In this document: in pieces, positions 49,883 to 57,437 of the stretch
How positions within the stretch are numbered: the stretch's first letter is position 1
Layout of the letters: every line of letters begins with the position of its first letter
Origin: Natronomonas salina
GTDB lineage: Archaea > Halobacteriota > Halobacteria > Halobacteriales > Haloarculaceae
Reading direction: 5' to 3'
DNA length: 64,000 nucleotides
NCBI RefSeq assembly: GCF_013391105.1
Contig: NZ_CP058335.1
Coordinates: 186,001-250,000 of the forward strand
Translations under genes and position numbers: made by a program
Notes under the pieces: model-generated
The model's database searches: none
What the model was told of the DNA's origin: nothing
Seen by the model: only the letters and a program-made list of their open reading frames with translations

Positions 49883-50685
49883 TAGACGTCGTCGACCTCG
49901 TCCTCGTGGTGGCTGTGCTCGTCGGCGGGGAACTCGCCGCTCTCGACGGCCTCGGCGTAGTCGCCGATGGCCTCGCGCATCTCGCCGCGGACGTCCCCGA
50001 ACTTCTGCGAGAACGGCGCGGTCCGCTCGGAGAGGCCGATCACCTCGTCGACGACGAGCACCTGGCCGTCGCAGTCCGGGCCGGCGCCGATGCCGATCGT
50101 CGGGATATCGAGGGCCTCGGTGACGGACGCGGCGAGGTTGGCCGGCACGTGCTCGAGGACGAGCGAGAAGGCGCCGGCGGCCTCGTGTTCGCGCGCGAGG
50201 TCGAGGATGCGCCGTGCGGACTCCTCGTCGGTCCCCTGCCGGAACAGCCCCGTCTCGTTCTCGCGCTGGGGCGTGAGCCCGAGGTGGGCCTGCACCGGGA
50301 CGCCCAGCCGCGTCAGCCGCCGGGTCAGTTCGACGGTGTGCGGTCCGGACTCCAGTTTGATGGCGTCGGCGTCGGCCTCCTTGAGCATCCGCCCGCAGTT
50401 CTCGACGGCCTCGTCCTCGTCGGCGCCGTAGGAGAGGAACGGCATGTCCGCGACGACGAGGGCGTCGTCGGTCGCCCGGGCGACCGCCGCTGTGAGGCTG
50501 GCCATCTCGTCGACGGTGACCGGCAGCGTCGAGTCGTAGCCCAGGCGGGTGTTGCCGACGGAGTCGCCGACGAGCACGGCGTCGACGCCCGCCTCGTCGA
50601 CGAGTTCTGCGGTGGGCGCGTCGTACGCCGTCAGCATCGTGATCGGCTCCTCGCCGGCCTTCTCGCGGATGTCCTTCGCGCGCAT
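49879..50685 (-). CDS. panB: 3-methyl-2-oxobutanoate hydroxymethyltransferase
   Basis: 268 residues from ATG 50685. Active-site and metal features: ITMLTAYDAPTAELVDEAGV near residue 15, VLVGDSVGNTRLGYDSTLPV near 37 (metal-binding Asp), IKLESGPHTVELTRRLTRLG near 108, PVQAHLGLTPQR near 129, and IGIGAGPDCDGQVLVVDEVI near 190. PanB transfers a hydroxymethyl group from methylene-tetrahydrofolate (or a haloarchaeal analogue) to 2-oxoisovalerate, the first committed pantoate step of CoA synthesis. The C-terminus has a short acidic His-rich extension. Confidence 0.93.
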   Translation of the reverse strand: MRAKDIREKAGEEPITMLTAYDAPTAELVDEAGVDAVLVGDSVGNTRLGYDSTLPVTVDEMASLTAAVARATDDALVVADMPFLSYGADEDEAVENCGRMLKEADADAIKLESGPHTVELTRRLTRLGVPVQAHLGLTPQRENETGLFRQGTDEESARRILDLAREHEAAGAFSLVLEHVPANLAASVTEALDIPTIGIGAGPDCDGQVLVVDEVIGLSERTAPFSQKFGDVRGEMREAIGDYAEAVESGEFPADEHSHHEDEVDDVY

Positions 50686-50777
50686 GCCACCGAGTGGGTA
50701 CCGGTCCGGGTTAAACGCTACCACTCCCTGCGCGGGAAACCGTAACCGCTTACAGGCCGACGCACCCACTCCGAGCA

Positions 50778-51020
50778 ATGCCGAAACGCGTCGGGACGAC
50801 GGACCCCGAGGGCGTCGACTACGGCTGGGTCATGCAGACGACGTTCGTCCTCACCATCGTCGTCGGCGCGCCCGCGGTCGCCCTGCTCTCCCTGCTCGTC
50901 GAGCTGGGGTCGTGGTCGGCGCGGGCGAACTTCGCGATCAGGGTCGGCGCTGTCGTCTGGCTCTGCATCGGCATCCCCGTCTACGCGTACGCGCGGAGCC
51001 ACTCGGAGACGTCGACGTAG
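50778..51020 (+). CDS. DUF5822-type small membrane protein
   Basis: 80 residues, two spans: DYGWVMQTTFVLTIVVGAPA near residue 14 and FAIRVGAVVWLCIGIPVYAY near 51, with an acidic N-terminus (PKRVGTTDPEG). The overall look matches the haloarchaeal DUF5822 family. The 3' end overlaps the convergent HAD gene by 40 bases. Function unknown. Confidence 0.75.
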   Translation: MPKRVGTTDPEGVDYGWVMQTTFVLTIVVGAPAVALLSLLVELGSWSARANFAIRVGAVVWLCIGIPVYAYARSHSETST

Positions 51021-51514
51021 CCGGTGCCGGCCCGCTCTGCGGTCACGCGGTCGCGGTCGGAATCCCCGACGAACAGCGTCTCCGCCGGGTCGCCCTCCAG
51101 GCGCCGGACCGTCTCGAGCAGCGGCTGGGGGTCGGGTTTCTCCGTCGCGACGGTGTCCCGGCCGACGACGGCGTCGATGCCCCCGATGTCGTGGACGTCG
51201 AGGGCGATGCGGCAGGCGTCCTCGCAGTTCAGCGAACAGACGCCCGTCGAGCGGTCGGGGACGGTGTCGGCGGCGGGCAACCGCTCCGAGTCCCGGGCGC
51301 CGGCGCGCTCGAACTCCGAGATGACGCGCTCGACCGGCTCGCGGAACCCCGCTTCGTCGGCGGTCCGCAGCATCCCCCAGAGGTCCTCCGGGGGCGCGAC
51401 GCCGCGCTCGCGGAGCGTCTCGGCGACGTCCCTCGCGACGGCGTCCCAGTCGACGACGAGCCTGACGAGCGTGCCGTCGAGGTCGAAGACGAGGGTCTCG
51501 TGGTCGCCGGTCAT
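50981..51514 (-). CDS. HAD-superfamily phosphatase
   Basis: 177 residues. Motif I is TLVFDLDGTLVRLVVDWDAV near residue 8, motif III/IV are KPDPQPLLETVRRLEGDPAE near 131 and LFVGDSDRDRVTAERAGTGY near 152. Motif II (NCEDACRIAL) is weak. The fold suggests a phosphoglycolate phosphatase-type enzyme, but the substrate is unknown. The start overlaps the stop of the upstream 135-residue gene, forming a two-gene unit. Confidence 0.85.
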   Translation of the reverse strand: MTGDHETLVFDLDGTLVRLVVDWDAVARDVAETLRERGVAPPEDLWGMLRTADEAGFREPVERVISEFERAGARDSERLPAADTVPDRSTGVCSLNCEDACRIALDVHDIGGIDAVVGRDTVATEKPDPQPLLETVRRLEGDPAETLFVGDSDRDRVTAERAGTGYVDVSEWLRAYA

Positions 51515-51918
51515 CGCTCCAGGACGTCCTCCACGGCGTCGACGAGGTCCGTCACGGGCGCGCCGGGGGCGACCGACAGGAACACGCCCTGCTTCTCGGC
51601 GACGATCCGGACCGCGACGAAGGCGTCCATGTAGGTGACGAACGCACGGATGCTGCCCGGCTCGCGGAACAGCTCCCGGAACAGCTCCATCTCGGTGAAG
51701 TCGAGGTGGACGTAGGAGTGTATCTGGCCGAAGTGTTCCTCGCGAGCCGCTTCGTCGTCGTAGGTCGCCTGGATGCGGTCGTCGACGTACACCGTCTCGA
51801 AGTCGGTGTCGTCGTAGACGACGCAGGAGAACACCGACCGCTCGCCCGCGGCTCCCTGGGCCGCCTCGAGGACCGCCTCCGCGTCGAAGTCGACGACGTC
51901 TCCTTCCCCGTCGGACAT
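51511..51918 (-). CDS. Haloarchaeal protein of unknown function, upstream of HAD
   Basis: 135 residues from ATG 51918. FDAEAVLEAAQGAAGERSVF, then SCVVYDDTDFETVYVDDRIQ and FTEMELFRELFREPGSIRAF suggest an alpha-beta fold with no catalytic motif; it ends DLVDAVEDVLER. The stop overlaps the HAD start by four bases, so the two are likely to work together. It looks like a haloarchaea-specific conserved protein; the family number is not recognised with confidence. Confidence 0.7.
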   Translation of the reverse strand: MSDGEGDVVDFDAEAVLEAAQGAAGERSVFSCVVYDDTDFETVYVDDRIQATYDDEAAREEHFGQIHSYVHLDFTEMELFRELFREPGSIRAFVTYMDAFVAVRIVAEKQGVFLSVAPGAPVTDLVDAVEDVLER

Positions 51919-51961
51919 ACCCCGAACGTCCGGTCGGCGGTAGCTTAAGACTGTGGGCGGT

Positions 51962-53089
51962 TCAGTCCAGCAACTCGCGGGCGACGACCTTCTTCTGGAT
52001 CTGGGTCGTCCCCTCGTAGATGGTCGTGATCTTCGCGTCGCGGTAGAGCCGCTCGACGGGGAAGTCGGTGGTGTAGCCGTAGCCGCCGTGGATCTGGACG
52101 GCCTCGTTGGTGACGTCCATCGCCGCCTCGCTGGCGAAGTACTTCGCGGTGCTGGCGGCCAGCGCCGGCGGCCGGCCGTCGTCCAGCTGGCGGGCCGCGT
52201 CGTAGGTCAACAGCCGACCGGCCTGCGTCCGGGCGTGCATCTCCGCGAGCTTGTGCCGGACGCTCTGGATGTCGGCGATGGGGCCGTCGAACTGCTCGCG
52301 CTCCTGGGCGTACTCGAGGGCGAGGTCGAGTGCCGACTGGGCCAGCCCGACGGCTTGGGCGGCGATAGCGACCCGGCCGCCGGTGAGGATCGAGAACGCG
52401 GCGGCGAGGCCCTCGCCGACCGGCGTCAGGCGGTTCTCCTCGGGGATGCGGACGTCGTCGAAGGTCAGCGTCGTCGTGTCGCTGGCGCGGAGGCCCAGCT
52501 TCTCCTCCTTCTTGCCGACCTCGAGGCCGTCGACGTCCTTCGGGACGACGAACTGCGTGACGGTGCCGGGGGCGTCGGCGTCGGTCTTCGCGAAGAGGAC
52601 GACGACGCCCGAGCGCTCGCCGTTCGTGATCCACTGCTTCGTCCCGTCGATGACGTACTCGTCGCCGTCCTTCCGGGCCTCCGTGGACATCTCCGCCGGG
52701 TTCGAGCCGGCGTGGGGCTCCGAGAGCGCGAACGCGCCGACGGGTCGGCCCTCGACCATCTCCGGCAGCCACCGCTCTTTCTGCTCCTCGCTGCCGAACT
52801 CCGCGATGCAGGAGGTGGCGAGACAGTGGACGGACAGGGCCGTCGCGACGGCCAGTTGGCCGTAGGCGACCTCCTCGTTGACGAGCGCGTACGTCAGGCC
52901 GTCGACCTCGAGGCCGCCGTACTCCTCTGGGACGGTCATCGCGGTCAGCTCCTGCTCGGCGAGGTCGTCCCAGACCCCCTCGGGGAACGACTCCTCCTCG
53001 TCGGCCGCCCGCGCGGTCGGACGGATCTCCTCGACGGCGAACTCCCGGACGGACTCCCGGATGGCCGCCTGTTCCGGCGTCAGGTCCAT
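51962..53089 (-). CDS. Acyl-CoA dehydrogenase
   Basis: 375 residues, full length. The N-terminal helical domain opens MDLTPEQAAIRESVREFAVE. FAD/substrate motifs are visible: GAFALSEPHAGSNPAEMSTE near residue 119, KQWITNGERSGVVVLFAKTD near 151, and the C-terminal catalytic Glu region RLYRDAKITTIYEGTTQIQK near 344, with Glu at the usual position before GTTQIQ. It dehydrogenates acyl-CoA in beta-oxidation, passing electrons to ETF (not in window). It is likely monocistronic. Confidence 0.94.
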   Translation of the reverse strand: MDLTPEQAAIRESVREFAVEEIRPTARAADEEESFPEGVWDDLAEQELTAMTVPEEYGGLEVDGLTYALVNEEVAYGQLAVATALSVHCLATSCIAEFGSEEQKERWLPEMVEGRPVGAFALSEPHAGSNPAEMSTEARKDGDEYVIDGTKQWITNGERSGVVVLFAKTDADAPGTVTQFVVPKDVDGLEVGKKEEKLGLRASDTTTLTFDDVRIPEENRLTPVGEGLAAAFSILTGGRVAIAAQAVGLAQSALDLALEYAQEREQFDGPIADIQSVRHKLAEMHARTQAGRLLTYDAARQLDDGRPPALAASTAKYFASEAAMDVTNEAVQIHGGYGYTTDFPVERLYRDAKITTIYEGTTQIQKKVVARELLD

Positions 53090-53113
53090 GCCCTCCCCAC
53101 GCGCCCGACCGGC

Positions 53114-53118
53114 AAAAA
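53114..53118 (-). terminator. T5 terminator after the AlaX-like gene
   Basis: Reading the minus strand, five T in GGACGATTTTTGCCGG lie 20 nt after the AlaX-like stop and 25 nt before the acyl-CoA dehydrogenase start. Confidence 0.45.
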
Positions 53119-53137
53119 TCGTCCCCTGCGAGGGCGG

Positions 53138-54310
53138 TCAGTCCGTCCGGAGGAAGGCAACCACGTCGTCGCCGGAGCCGGACAGGCCGCCGGCCTGGGC
53201 GACCGACGCCGAGCCGCCGCCACCGCCCCCGAACTCCTCTGTCACCTCGTCGACCACATCGTTGGCGTCGAGTCCGTCGTCCGCACCCACGGCGATCTGG
53301 CCGTCTGGGGTCGCGAGGACCAGCACGTCCACGCCATCGGGTCGCTCCTCGACCCGCTCGGCCAGCGAGTTCACGTCGGCGCTGATCACGCCCGTTGCCC
53401 AGGTCGTCCCGTCGCGCTCGAAGGCGTCGGCGGCGAACTCGTCGACGCGGCTCGAGAGGAGCTCCGCCTCCAGCGCGTCGCGTTCCTCCACCAGGGCGTC
53501 GCGCTTCCCGCGGAGTCCCTCGACGGCCCCGGGCAGCGACCCGACGTTCGTATCCAGGCTCTCCGCCGCCTCGAGGGCCGCCGCCTTCTCGGTTGCACGG
53601 CGGTCGATGGCCGCCGGTCCGACGGCGAACTCGATCCGGGTCAGCCCCTCGCCGGGGTTCGACCGCCCGAGTATCGTCACGGGGCCGATCTCGGCGGTCC
53701 GCCGGACGTGCGTGCCGCCGCAGGCCGCCGCGTCCCAGCCGTCTATCTCGACGACGCGGACGGTGTCGCCGGCGATGCCCTCCTCGGTCTTCGCGTTGAA
53801 CGCGACGTCCTCGCGGCCGAGGGCCTCGTCGCGGGGGAGCCGCTCCCACGACACCTCGCGGGACTCCCAGACGCAGCGGTTCACCAGCCGCTCGAGTTCG
53901 ACCAGCGTCCCGTCGTCGATCGGCGTCGGCGTCGTGAGGTCGACGCGGACCTTCTCCGATGTGATGCCGAAGCCGCCGTAGCCGAGGTCCTCGAACAGGC
54001 GCCGGCCGGCGCCGAACAGCGCGTGGCTGGCGGTGTGGGCGCGCCTGCAGTACCGCCGGAACTCGGGGTCGATCGCTCCCTCGACCGTCTCGCCGGCTTC
54101 GATCGCCCCGTCGACGACGTGGACGACGCCCTCGTCGGTCGTCTGGACGTCGAGGACCTCGAGTCCGCCGAGCGTGCCGCGGTCGGCCGGCTGGCCGCCG
54201 CCCTCCGGGTAGAAGTACGTCTCCGAGAGGACGACCTCCCTGCCGCCGTCCTCGACGGTCGCCTCGAAGGCGAGCGTCTCGGGGTCGTCCGGAGCCTTCG
54301 ATCGAGCCAT
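53138..54310 (-). CDS. AlaX-type alanyl-tRNA editing protein with DHHA1 domain
   Basis: 390 residues from ATG 54310. The editing domain has the zinc motifs CRRAHTASHALFGAGRRLFE near residue 92 (HxxxH) and WDAAACGGTHVRRTAEIG near 190 (CxxxH). A coiled-coil (VEGLRGKRDALVEERDALEA) leads to a C-terminal DHHA1 domain ending EEFGGGGGGSASVAQAGGLS. It is long enough to be an AlaX-L type, which clears Ser- or Gly-tRNA-Ala. It is convergent-free, following MBF1 on the same strand. Confidence 0.9.
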   Translation of the reverse strand: MARSKAPDDPETLAFEATVEDGGREVVLSETYFYPEGGGQPADRGTLGGLEVLDVQTTDEGVVHVVDGAIEAGETVEGAIDPEFRRYCRRAHTASHALFGAGRRLFEDLGYGGFGITSEKVRVDLTTPTPIDDGTLVELERLVNRCVWESREVSWERLPRDEALGREDVAFNAKTEEGIAGDTVRVVEIDGWDAAACGGTHVRRTAEIGPVTILGRSNPGEGLTRIEFAVGPAAIDRRATEKAAALEAAESLDTNVGSLPGAVEGLRGKRDALVEERDALEAELLSSRVDEFAADAFERDGTTWATGVISADVNSLAERVEERPDGVDVLVLATPDGQIAVGADDGLDANDVVDEVTEEFGGGGGGSASVAQAGGLSGSGDDVVAFLRTD

Positions 54311-54335
54311 GGCTACCGGCAGGCGCCTCGGCACC

Positions 54336-54340
54336 AAAAA
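54336..54340 (-). terminator. T5 terminator after the MBF1 gene
   Basis: On the minus strand CCCGTTTTTGGTGCC lies 20 nt after the MBF1 stop and 26 nt before the AlaX-like start. Confidence 0.45.
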
Positions 54341-54358
54341 CGGGTCGGAAGCGGCGGG

Positions 54359-54862
54359 CTACTCGTCGACGAGTTCGACGCCGAGTCGCTCCTCGAGGGC
54401 CTCGACGACCGACCCGCCGACGCCCGCGCGGGCCGCGCGGCCCTGCTCGACGGCGACGACGTCGTCCTCGTCGACGTCCAGTTCCTCGGCCAGCTCCTCG
54501 GTCTGGAGGCCGGCGTCCTGGCGGGCTTCCTCCACCCTGTCGCCGTAGCCGCGGACGAGGTACGGCAGCGGGTCGTCCTCGTAGTCGGTCCCCTCCTCGA
54601 AGTCCGTGTCGGCCTTCCGGGCGTCGTCGAGCTTTGCGACGTTCTGTGCGGCCTTCTTCCGCCGGTTGGGCTCGTCGCGGTCCCGGTTCCGCTCCGAGCC
54701 GCCACCGCCCGAGTCGGCCTCGCCGTGCTTGGCGCACTCCTTGCAGACGTCCAGTTTCGCGCCGGCGACGGTCGCGGACTTGAGGTCGCGGTCCTCGGCG
54801 CCGCAGAGCTCGCAAGCGCCGCTGGAGTCGCCCCCGACTCCGCCGGTCGAGTACTTCGCCAT
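54359..54862 (-). CDS. MBF1-type multiprotein bridging factor (zinc finger + HTH)
   Basis: 167 residues from ATG 54862. An N-terminal zinc ribbon GACELCGAEDRDLKSATVAG with KLDVCKECAKHG precedes a basic, disordered region and a C-terminal helix-turn-helix: LPYLVRGYGDRVEEARQDAG, then LQTEELAEELDVDEDDVVAV and EQGRAARAGVGGSVVEALEE. This is the archaeal MBF1 layout, which binds the ribosome or TBP and TFB-dependent regulators. It is divergent from the small gene at 54965. Confidence in the family is high, in the role moderate. Confidence 0.85.
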   Translation of the reverse strand: MAKYSTGGVGGDSSGACELCGAEDRDLKSATVAGAKLDVCKECAKHGEADSGGGGSERNRDRDEPNRRKKAAQNVAKLDDARKADTDFEEGTDYEDDPLPYLVRGYGDRVEEARQDAGLQTEELAEELDVDEDDVVAVEQGRAARAGVGGSVVEALEERLGVELVDE

Positions 54863-54930
54863 ACGTCGTATCACTGCAGGTACGTACTTCAACCCCGCGC
54901 TCCCGCGGTTCGAGCCGCTGTACTGGACGG

Positions 54931-54940
54931 AAAGTATATG
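54931..54940 (+). promoter_or_regulatory. Box A promoter of the 85-residue gene
   Basis: GAAAGTATATGCC contains TATA about 25-33 nt upstream of the ATG at 54965. Confidence 0.5.
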
Positions 54941-54964
54941 CCGGTCTCCGCTCGCTGCTTCGCT

Positions 54965-55222
54965 ATGAGTCGATACGCGGCGGACGCGACGCGGACCAGG
55001 GCGGCGGCGCTGTTCGTCGGCAGTACGGTCCGGTACCACTGGCGCGACGGGGACGGCCTCGCCACCGTCGTCGAGGCGACCGACGACCGCATCGCGTTCC
55101 ACGGCCCGGAGTGCGACGGTCGGTTCACCCGCGACCAGATCGACCGCCTCTTCGAGACCGATCGCCTGCAGATAGTCCTCGACGACGAACAGTACGCCGA
55201 CGCTCCCCGCACCGAGCGATAA
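54965..55222 (+). CDS. Small protein of unknown function
   Basis: 85 residues from ATG 54965: MSRYAADATRTRAAALFVGS then VRYHWRDGDGLATVVEATDD, FHGPECDGRFTRDQIDRLFE and an acidic C-terminus. The middle looks like a small SH3/Tudor-like beta barrel, with a helix at the end. It has its own box A. It lies between divergent MBF1 and a monooxygenase-like gene. I recognise no family. Confidence 0.65.
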   Translation: MSRYAADATRTRAAALFVGSTVRYHWRDGDGLATVVEATDDRIAFHGPECDGRFTRDQIDRLFETDRLQIVLDDEQYADAPRTER

Positions 55223-55271
55223 GCCGCCGGAGAGTAAACGTCTTGTTCGCGTACGGGAGTGAACGATAGTA

Positions 55272-55592
55272 ATGTATCTCGTCACGTTCCGGCTCGCCCC
55301 GGGGGAGTACGACGCGGAGTTTCACGAGTTGAACGACGCGATACAGGCGGCTGCCGAGGACACGGAGGGATATCTGGGCAAGCGGACGTGGCACGCCCCG
55401 GAGAGTGAGGAGGTTCTCGTCGTGTACTACTGGGAGTCGCTGGACGCACTGGACTCCTTCGGGGAGGACTCTGACCACGAACGGGCGAAACAACGGTGGA
55501 CAGAGTGGTACGACGCGTACGAAGTCACTATTACAGAAGTTGTCGAGGCATACGGGAGCGGGTTCGGGGACGATGCAGACCCACCTGTATAG
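55272..55592 (+). CDS. Small dimeric alpha-beta barrel (ABM/DUF3291-like) protein
   Basis: 106 residues. The core MYLVTFRLAPGEYDAEFHEL, VLVVYYWESLDALDSFGEDS and KQRWTEWYDAYEVTITEVVE has the ferredoxin-like strand-helix order of antibiotic biosynthesis monooxygenase-type proteins, with a Trp/Tyr-rich pocket. A heme-degrading or monooxygenase role is only family-level inference. It is followed by the AT-richer gene-free region. Confidence 0.7.
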   Translation: MYLVTFRLAPGEYDAEFHELNDAIQAAAEDTEGYLGKRTWHAPESEEVLVVYYWESLDALDSFGEDSDHERAKQRWTEWYDAYEVTITEVVEAYGSGFGDDADPPV

Positions 55593-55917
55593 GACCATCG
55601 GGGCGTCTTCGATTGGTGCGATATGTGGTGGTAGAACAAGCTTCCCTCTCTTCACCGACCGTGCGGTATCTTCCCTCCAGAGCCCGACGCCTGAAGGGAT
55701 GGTTCCAGTTCGACGAGACTGGACGGGCCAAACGACCAGGACTGCGTACAGACCGATTCGGAGGGGACAGGTGTCAACGCAACGAAACTAAACCAGCCAC
55801 GTGAAGTAGTCTGCCGAGGGAGCTTCAATTTAGAAACTCGAGATATCCTTTCTACAGACTTCGAGTTACACATAGTTACCACTTCAATTTGGGGGATGGA
55901 TTTCGATATTCGAACTA
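55593..55917. other. Gene-free, AT-richer region; possible decayed insertion
   Basis: No continuous coding frame is supported; short overlapping frames have no domain. The DNA is noticeably less GC-rich than flanking genes. The stretch around 55640-55720 (CCCTCTCTTCACCGACC, later CCTGAAGGGATGG) looks reminiscent of the 3' end of IS200/IS605-type tnpB elements in haloarchaea, but this is memory-based and weak. The right side leads into the box A of the next gene. Confidence 0.3.
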
Positions 55918-55925
55918 CTTTTATA
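55918..55925 (+). promoter_or_regulatory. Box A promoter of the zinc-ribbon gene
   Basis: CTTTTATACC ends about 24 nt before ATG 55948. The spacing supports a leaderless transcript starting at that ATG rather than the ATG at 55936, which is too close to the TATA. Confidence 0.6.
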
Positions 55926-55947
55926 CCCTGTCTTCATGGGGGCTATA

Positions 55948-56127
55948 ATGGCCAACCCCCCAATCGGGCTAGAAGTCACTTGCCCCGAGTGTGGGTCAGA
56001 TGCCGTCGCTATAGTCCCGAGAGAGAGCACGATTATCGAACGGGAAGATGAGGCCGATGGAAAGGTCTGGGTCAACTGTCGACCTTGTGATTCCAAATTC
56101 ATCGTCTTCTACCGAACCGAGGAATAG
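55948..56127 (+). CDS. Small zinc-ribbon protein
   Basis: 59 residues from ATG 55948 (MANPPIGLEVTCPECGSDAV), chosen over ATG 55936 from the TATA spacing. TCPECGSDAVAIVPRE and VNCRPCDSKFIVFYRTEE are two CxxC pairs around a beta-rich middle, giving one zinc site. Codon use is AT-richer than the neighbours. Function unknown; it is followed by another AT-richer lipoprotein gene. Confidence 0.7.
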   Translation: MANPPIGLEVTCPECGSDAVAIVPRESTIIEREDEADGKVWVNCRPCDSKFIVFYRTEE

Positions 56128-56253
56128 CACCCCTGTTCCGACCGACTCGGTAGTGGTATGGACCGATCGTGATGAGACGAATCAGCCGAACGACTAGGCT
56201 GGCCCAGTAGCCGCTCGAAGTCGAGCTCCGCTGACGCATCGCCCCCCGTCCGT

Positions 56254-56673
56254 TCAGTCCTCTGTGAGAAATCGAATCTCGTCCTCGTAGATCCGGACGA
56301 TGATATCCGAGCCGGAATCGAGGTCGAACGCCCCGATATCGAAGCTAGTATCCTCTACGCGGTCCTTCCTGGCGACCTTGAGAGTATAGTCACCCGGTTC
56401 GTCGATGCCCGTCTCGAACCCCGTGAACTCGCTCGGTCTAATGGTCGCCTGGTCTTCGAGGAGTGCGGTATCCCCGGAGGTCAGTTCTACAGTGACCGTG
56501 ATGGGCCGGGAGATCTCGTTGTGGACGACGACGTGGATGGCTTGGGCCGCTGGGTTCGGGTCGGGCGAGTCTGTCGGCGTCCCCGTAGTCGTTCCGTCGA
56601 TACTGCTACACCCGGCGAGTCCGATACCGACTCCAGTGGCGACGTGGAGGAGCGTTCGTCTCTGGAGGGCCAT
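56254..56673 (-). CDS. Small Tat lipoprotein
   Basis: 139 residues. QRRTLLHVATGVGIGLAGC is a Tat lipoprotein signal; a Thr/Pro linker leads to a beta-rich domain HVVVHNEISRPITVTVELTS, then RPSEFTGFETGIDEPGDYTL and SDIIVRIYEDEIRFLTED, like a small immunoglobulin-type sandwich. A GAGTTTACGCC element about 25-32 nt upstream (near 56700) is its likely box A. Composition is AT-richer than the core genes. Confidence 0.72.
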   Translation of the reverse strand: MALQRRTLLHVATGVGIGLAGCSSIDGTTTGTPTDSPDPNPAAQAIHVVVHNEISRPITVTVELTSGDTALLEDQATIRPSEFTGFETGIDEPGDYTLKVARKDRVEDTSFDIGAFDLDSGSDIIVRIYEDEIRFLTED

Positions 56674-56979
56674 GATCTGCGAATCGATGAAACGGCGTAA
56701 ACTCTTTCTGGGTACTCAGTTCATCAATGGCCACCAGAAATTGCCTCGTCTACCTCCTGTATCGACCGACACGAGTGTGGATGGGTCCAGGGACGAGAGA
56801 CTGCATCAGTTGTGTGAACCTGCTCGTGGGTCAGACACGGACTGACGGGTCGATGCCGGATGGTCCAGACAGGCCTCTAACCCAGGCCCGCGTGCGTTGC
56901 AGAGGGGCATACGGCGGTGGAATCAGAACCAATATAAGTCCCCACTGCTCAACAAGAGATGCAGCAAGAGACCACGTGT
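56674..56979. other. Gene-free spacer before tRNA-Leu(GAG)
   Basis: It contains the lipoprotein promoter near 56696-56705 at its left end and, at its right end, the AT-rich AATATAAG at 56931-56938 that sits 42-49 nt before the tRNA and is its probable promoter. Otherwise nothing recognisable. Confidence 0.5.
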
Positions 56980-57064
56980 GCGTGGGTAGCCAAGCTAGGC
57001 CAACGGCGCAGCGTTGAGGGCGCTGTCCTGTAGAGGTCCGCCGGTTCAAATCCGGTCCCACGCA
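56980..57064 (+). tRNA. tRNA-Leu(GAG)
   Basis: 85 nt with acceptor stem GCGTGGG/CCCACGC, anticodon stem CAGCG/CGCTG around the loop TTGAGGG (anticodon GAG), a long variable arm and a T-loop GGTTCAAATCC. The discriminator is A; CCA is not encoded. The 3' half (from GGCGCTGTCC to TCCGGTCCC) is almost identical to that of tRNA-Leu(UAG) at 26.1 kb. Confidence 0.95.
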
Positions 57065-57118
57065 CTGCAGGCGGCCCACAGGCCGCCCACTCAGTGCGGG
57101 TGCTCGAAGACAGCACCC
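57062..57118 (+). repeat. Two hairpins directly after tRNA-Leu(GAG)
   Basis: GCACTG (57062-57067, beginning in the tRNA 3' end) pairs with CAGTGC (57092-57097), enclosing the perfect stem GGCGGCC-CACA-GGCCGCC (57070-57087). Next, GGGTGCT (57098-57104) pairs with AGCACCC (57112-57118). They may act in 3' processing or termination. Confidence 0.55.
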
Positions 57119-57187
57119 ACGCAAATTCCTACCGAAGCCACGTCGAACAGCGACGGCTGGCGAGAACGGCTCTCCCGTGGCCAGTCC

Positions 57188-57334
57188 CTACAGACTCCGC
57201 GAGACGCTGATGTTCTTCAGGTACCCGCCGCAGGAACAGAGCCGGCCGTCCGGATCTCGCTGGCGGTCTCCGCAGTCGATGCACTCGTAGAGGCTCTCTC
57301 CCGTCGGTTGCGTTCCCCGCATATCGAGCACCAT
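57188..57334 (-). CDS. Rubrerythrin-like zinc-binding mini-protein (DUF7129-like)
   Basis: 48 residues from ATG 57334 (MVLDMRGTQPTGESLYECID). ECIDCGDRQRDPDGRLCSCG has two Cys pairs like the rubredoxin-type zinc ribbon of short haloarchaeal proteins of the DUF7129 kind; CGGYLKNISVSRSL closes the chain. Its small size is normal for that group. It is divergent from the DUF420 gene. Confidence 0.7.
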   Translation of the reverse strand: MVLDMRGTQPTGESLYECIDCGDRQRDPDGRLCSCGGYLKNISVSRSL

Positions 57335-57437
57335 TTCGTACCGAGGTGTGTTAAACGTTATCACGGATGGGTTCGAGCATCCGGCTGTCCCGGCCGAACC
57401 ACCAACACCTATTCGGCGGCCCGCCCTATCCCGAGAC

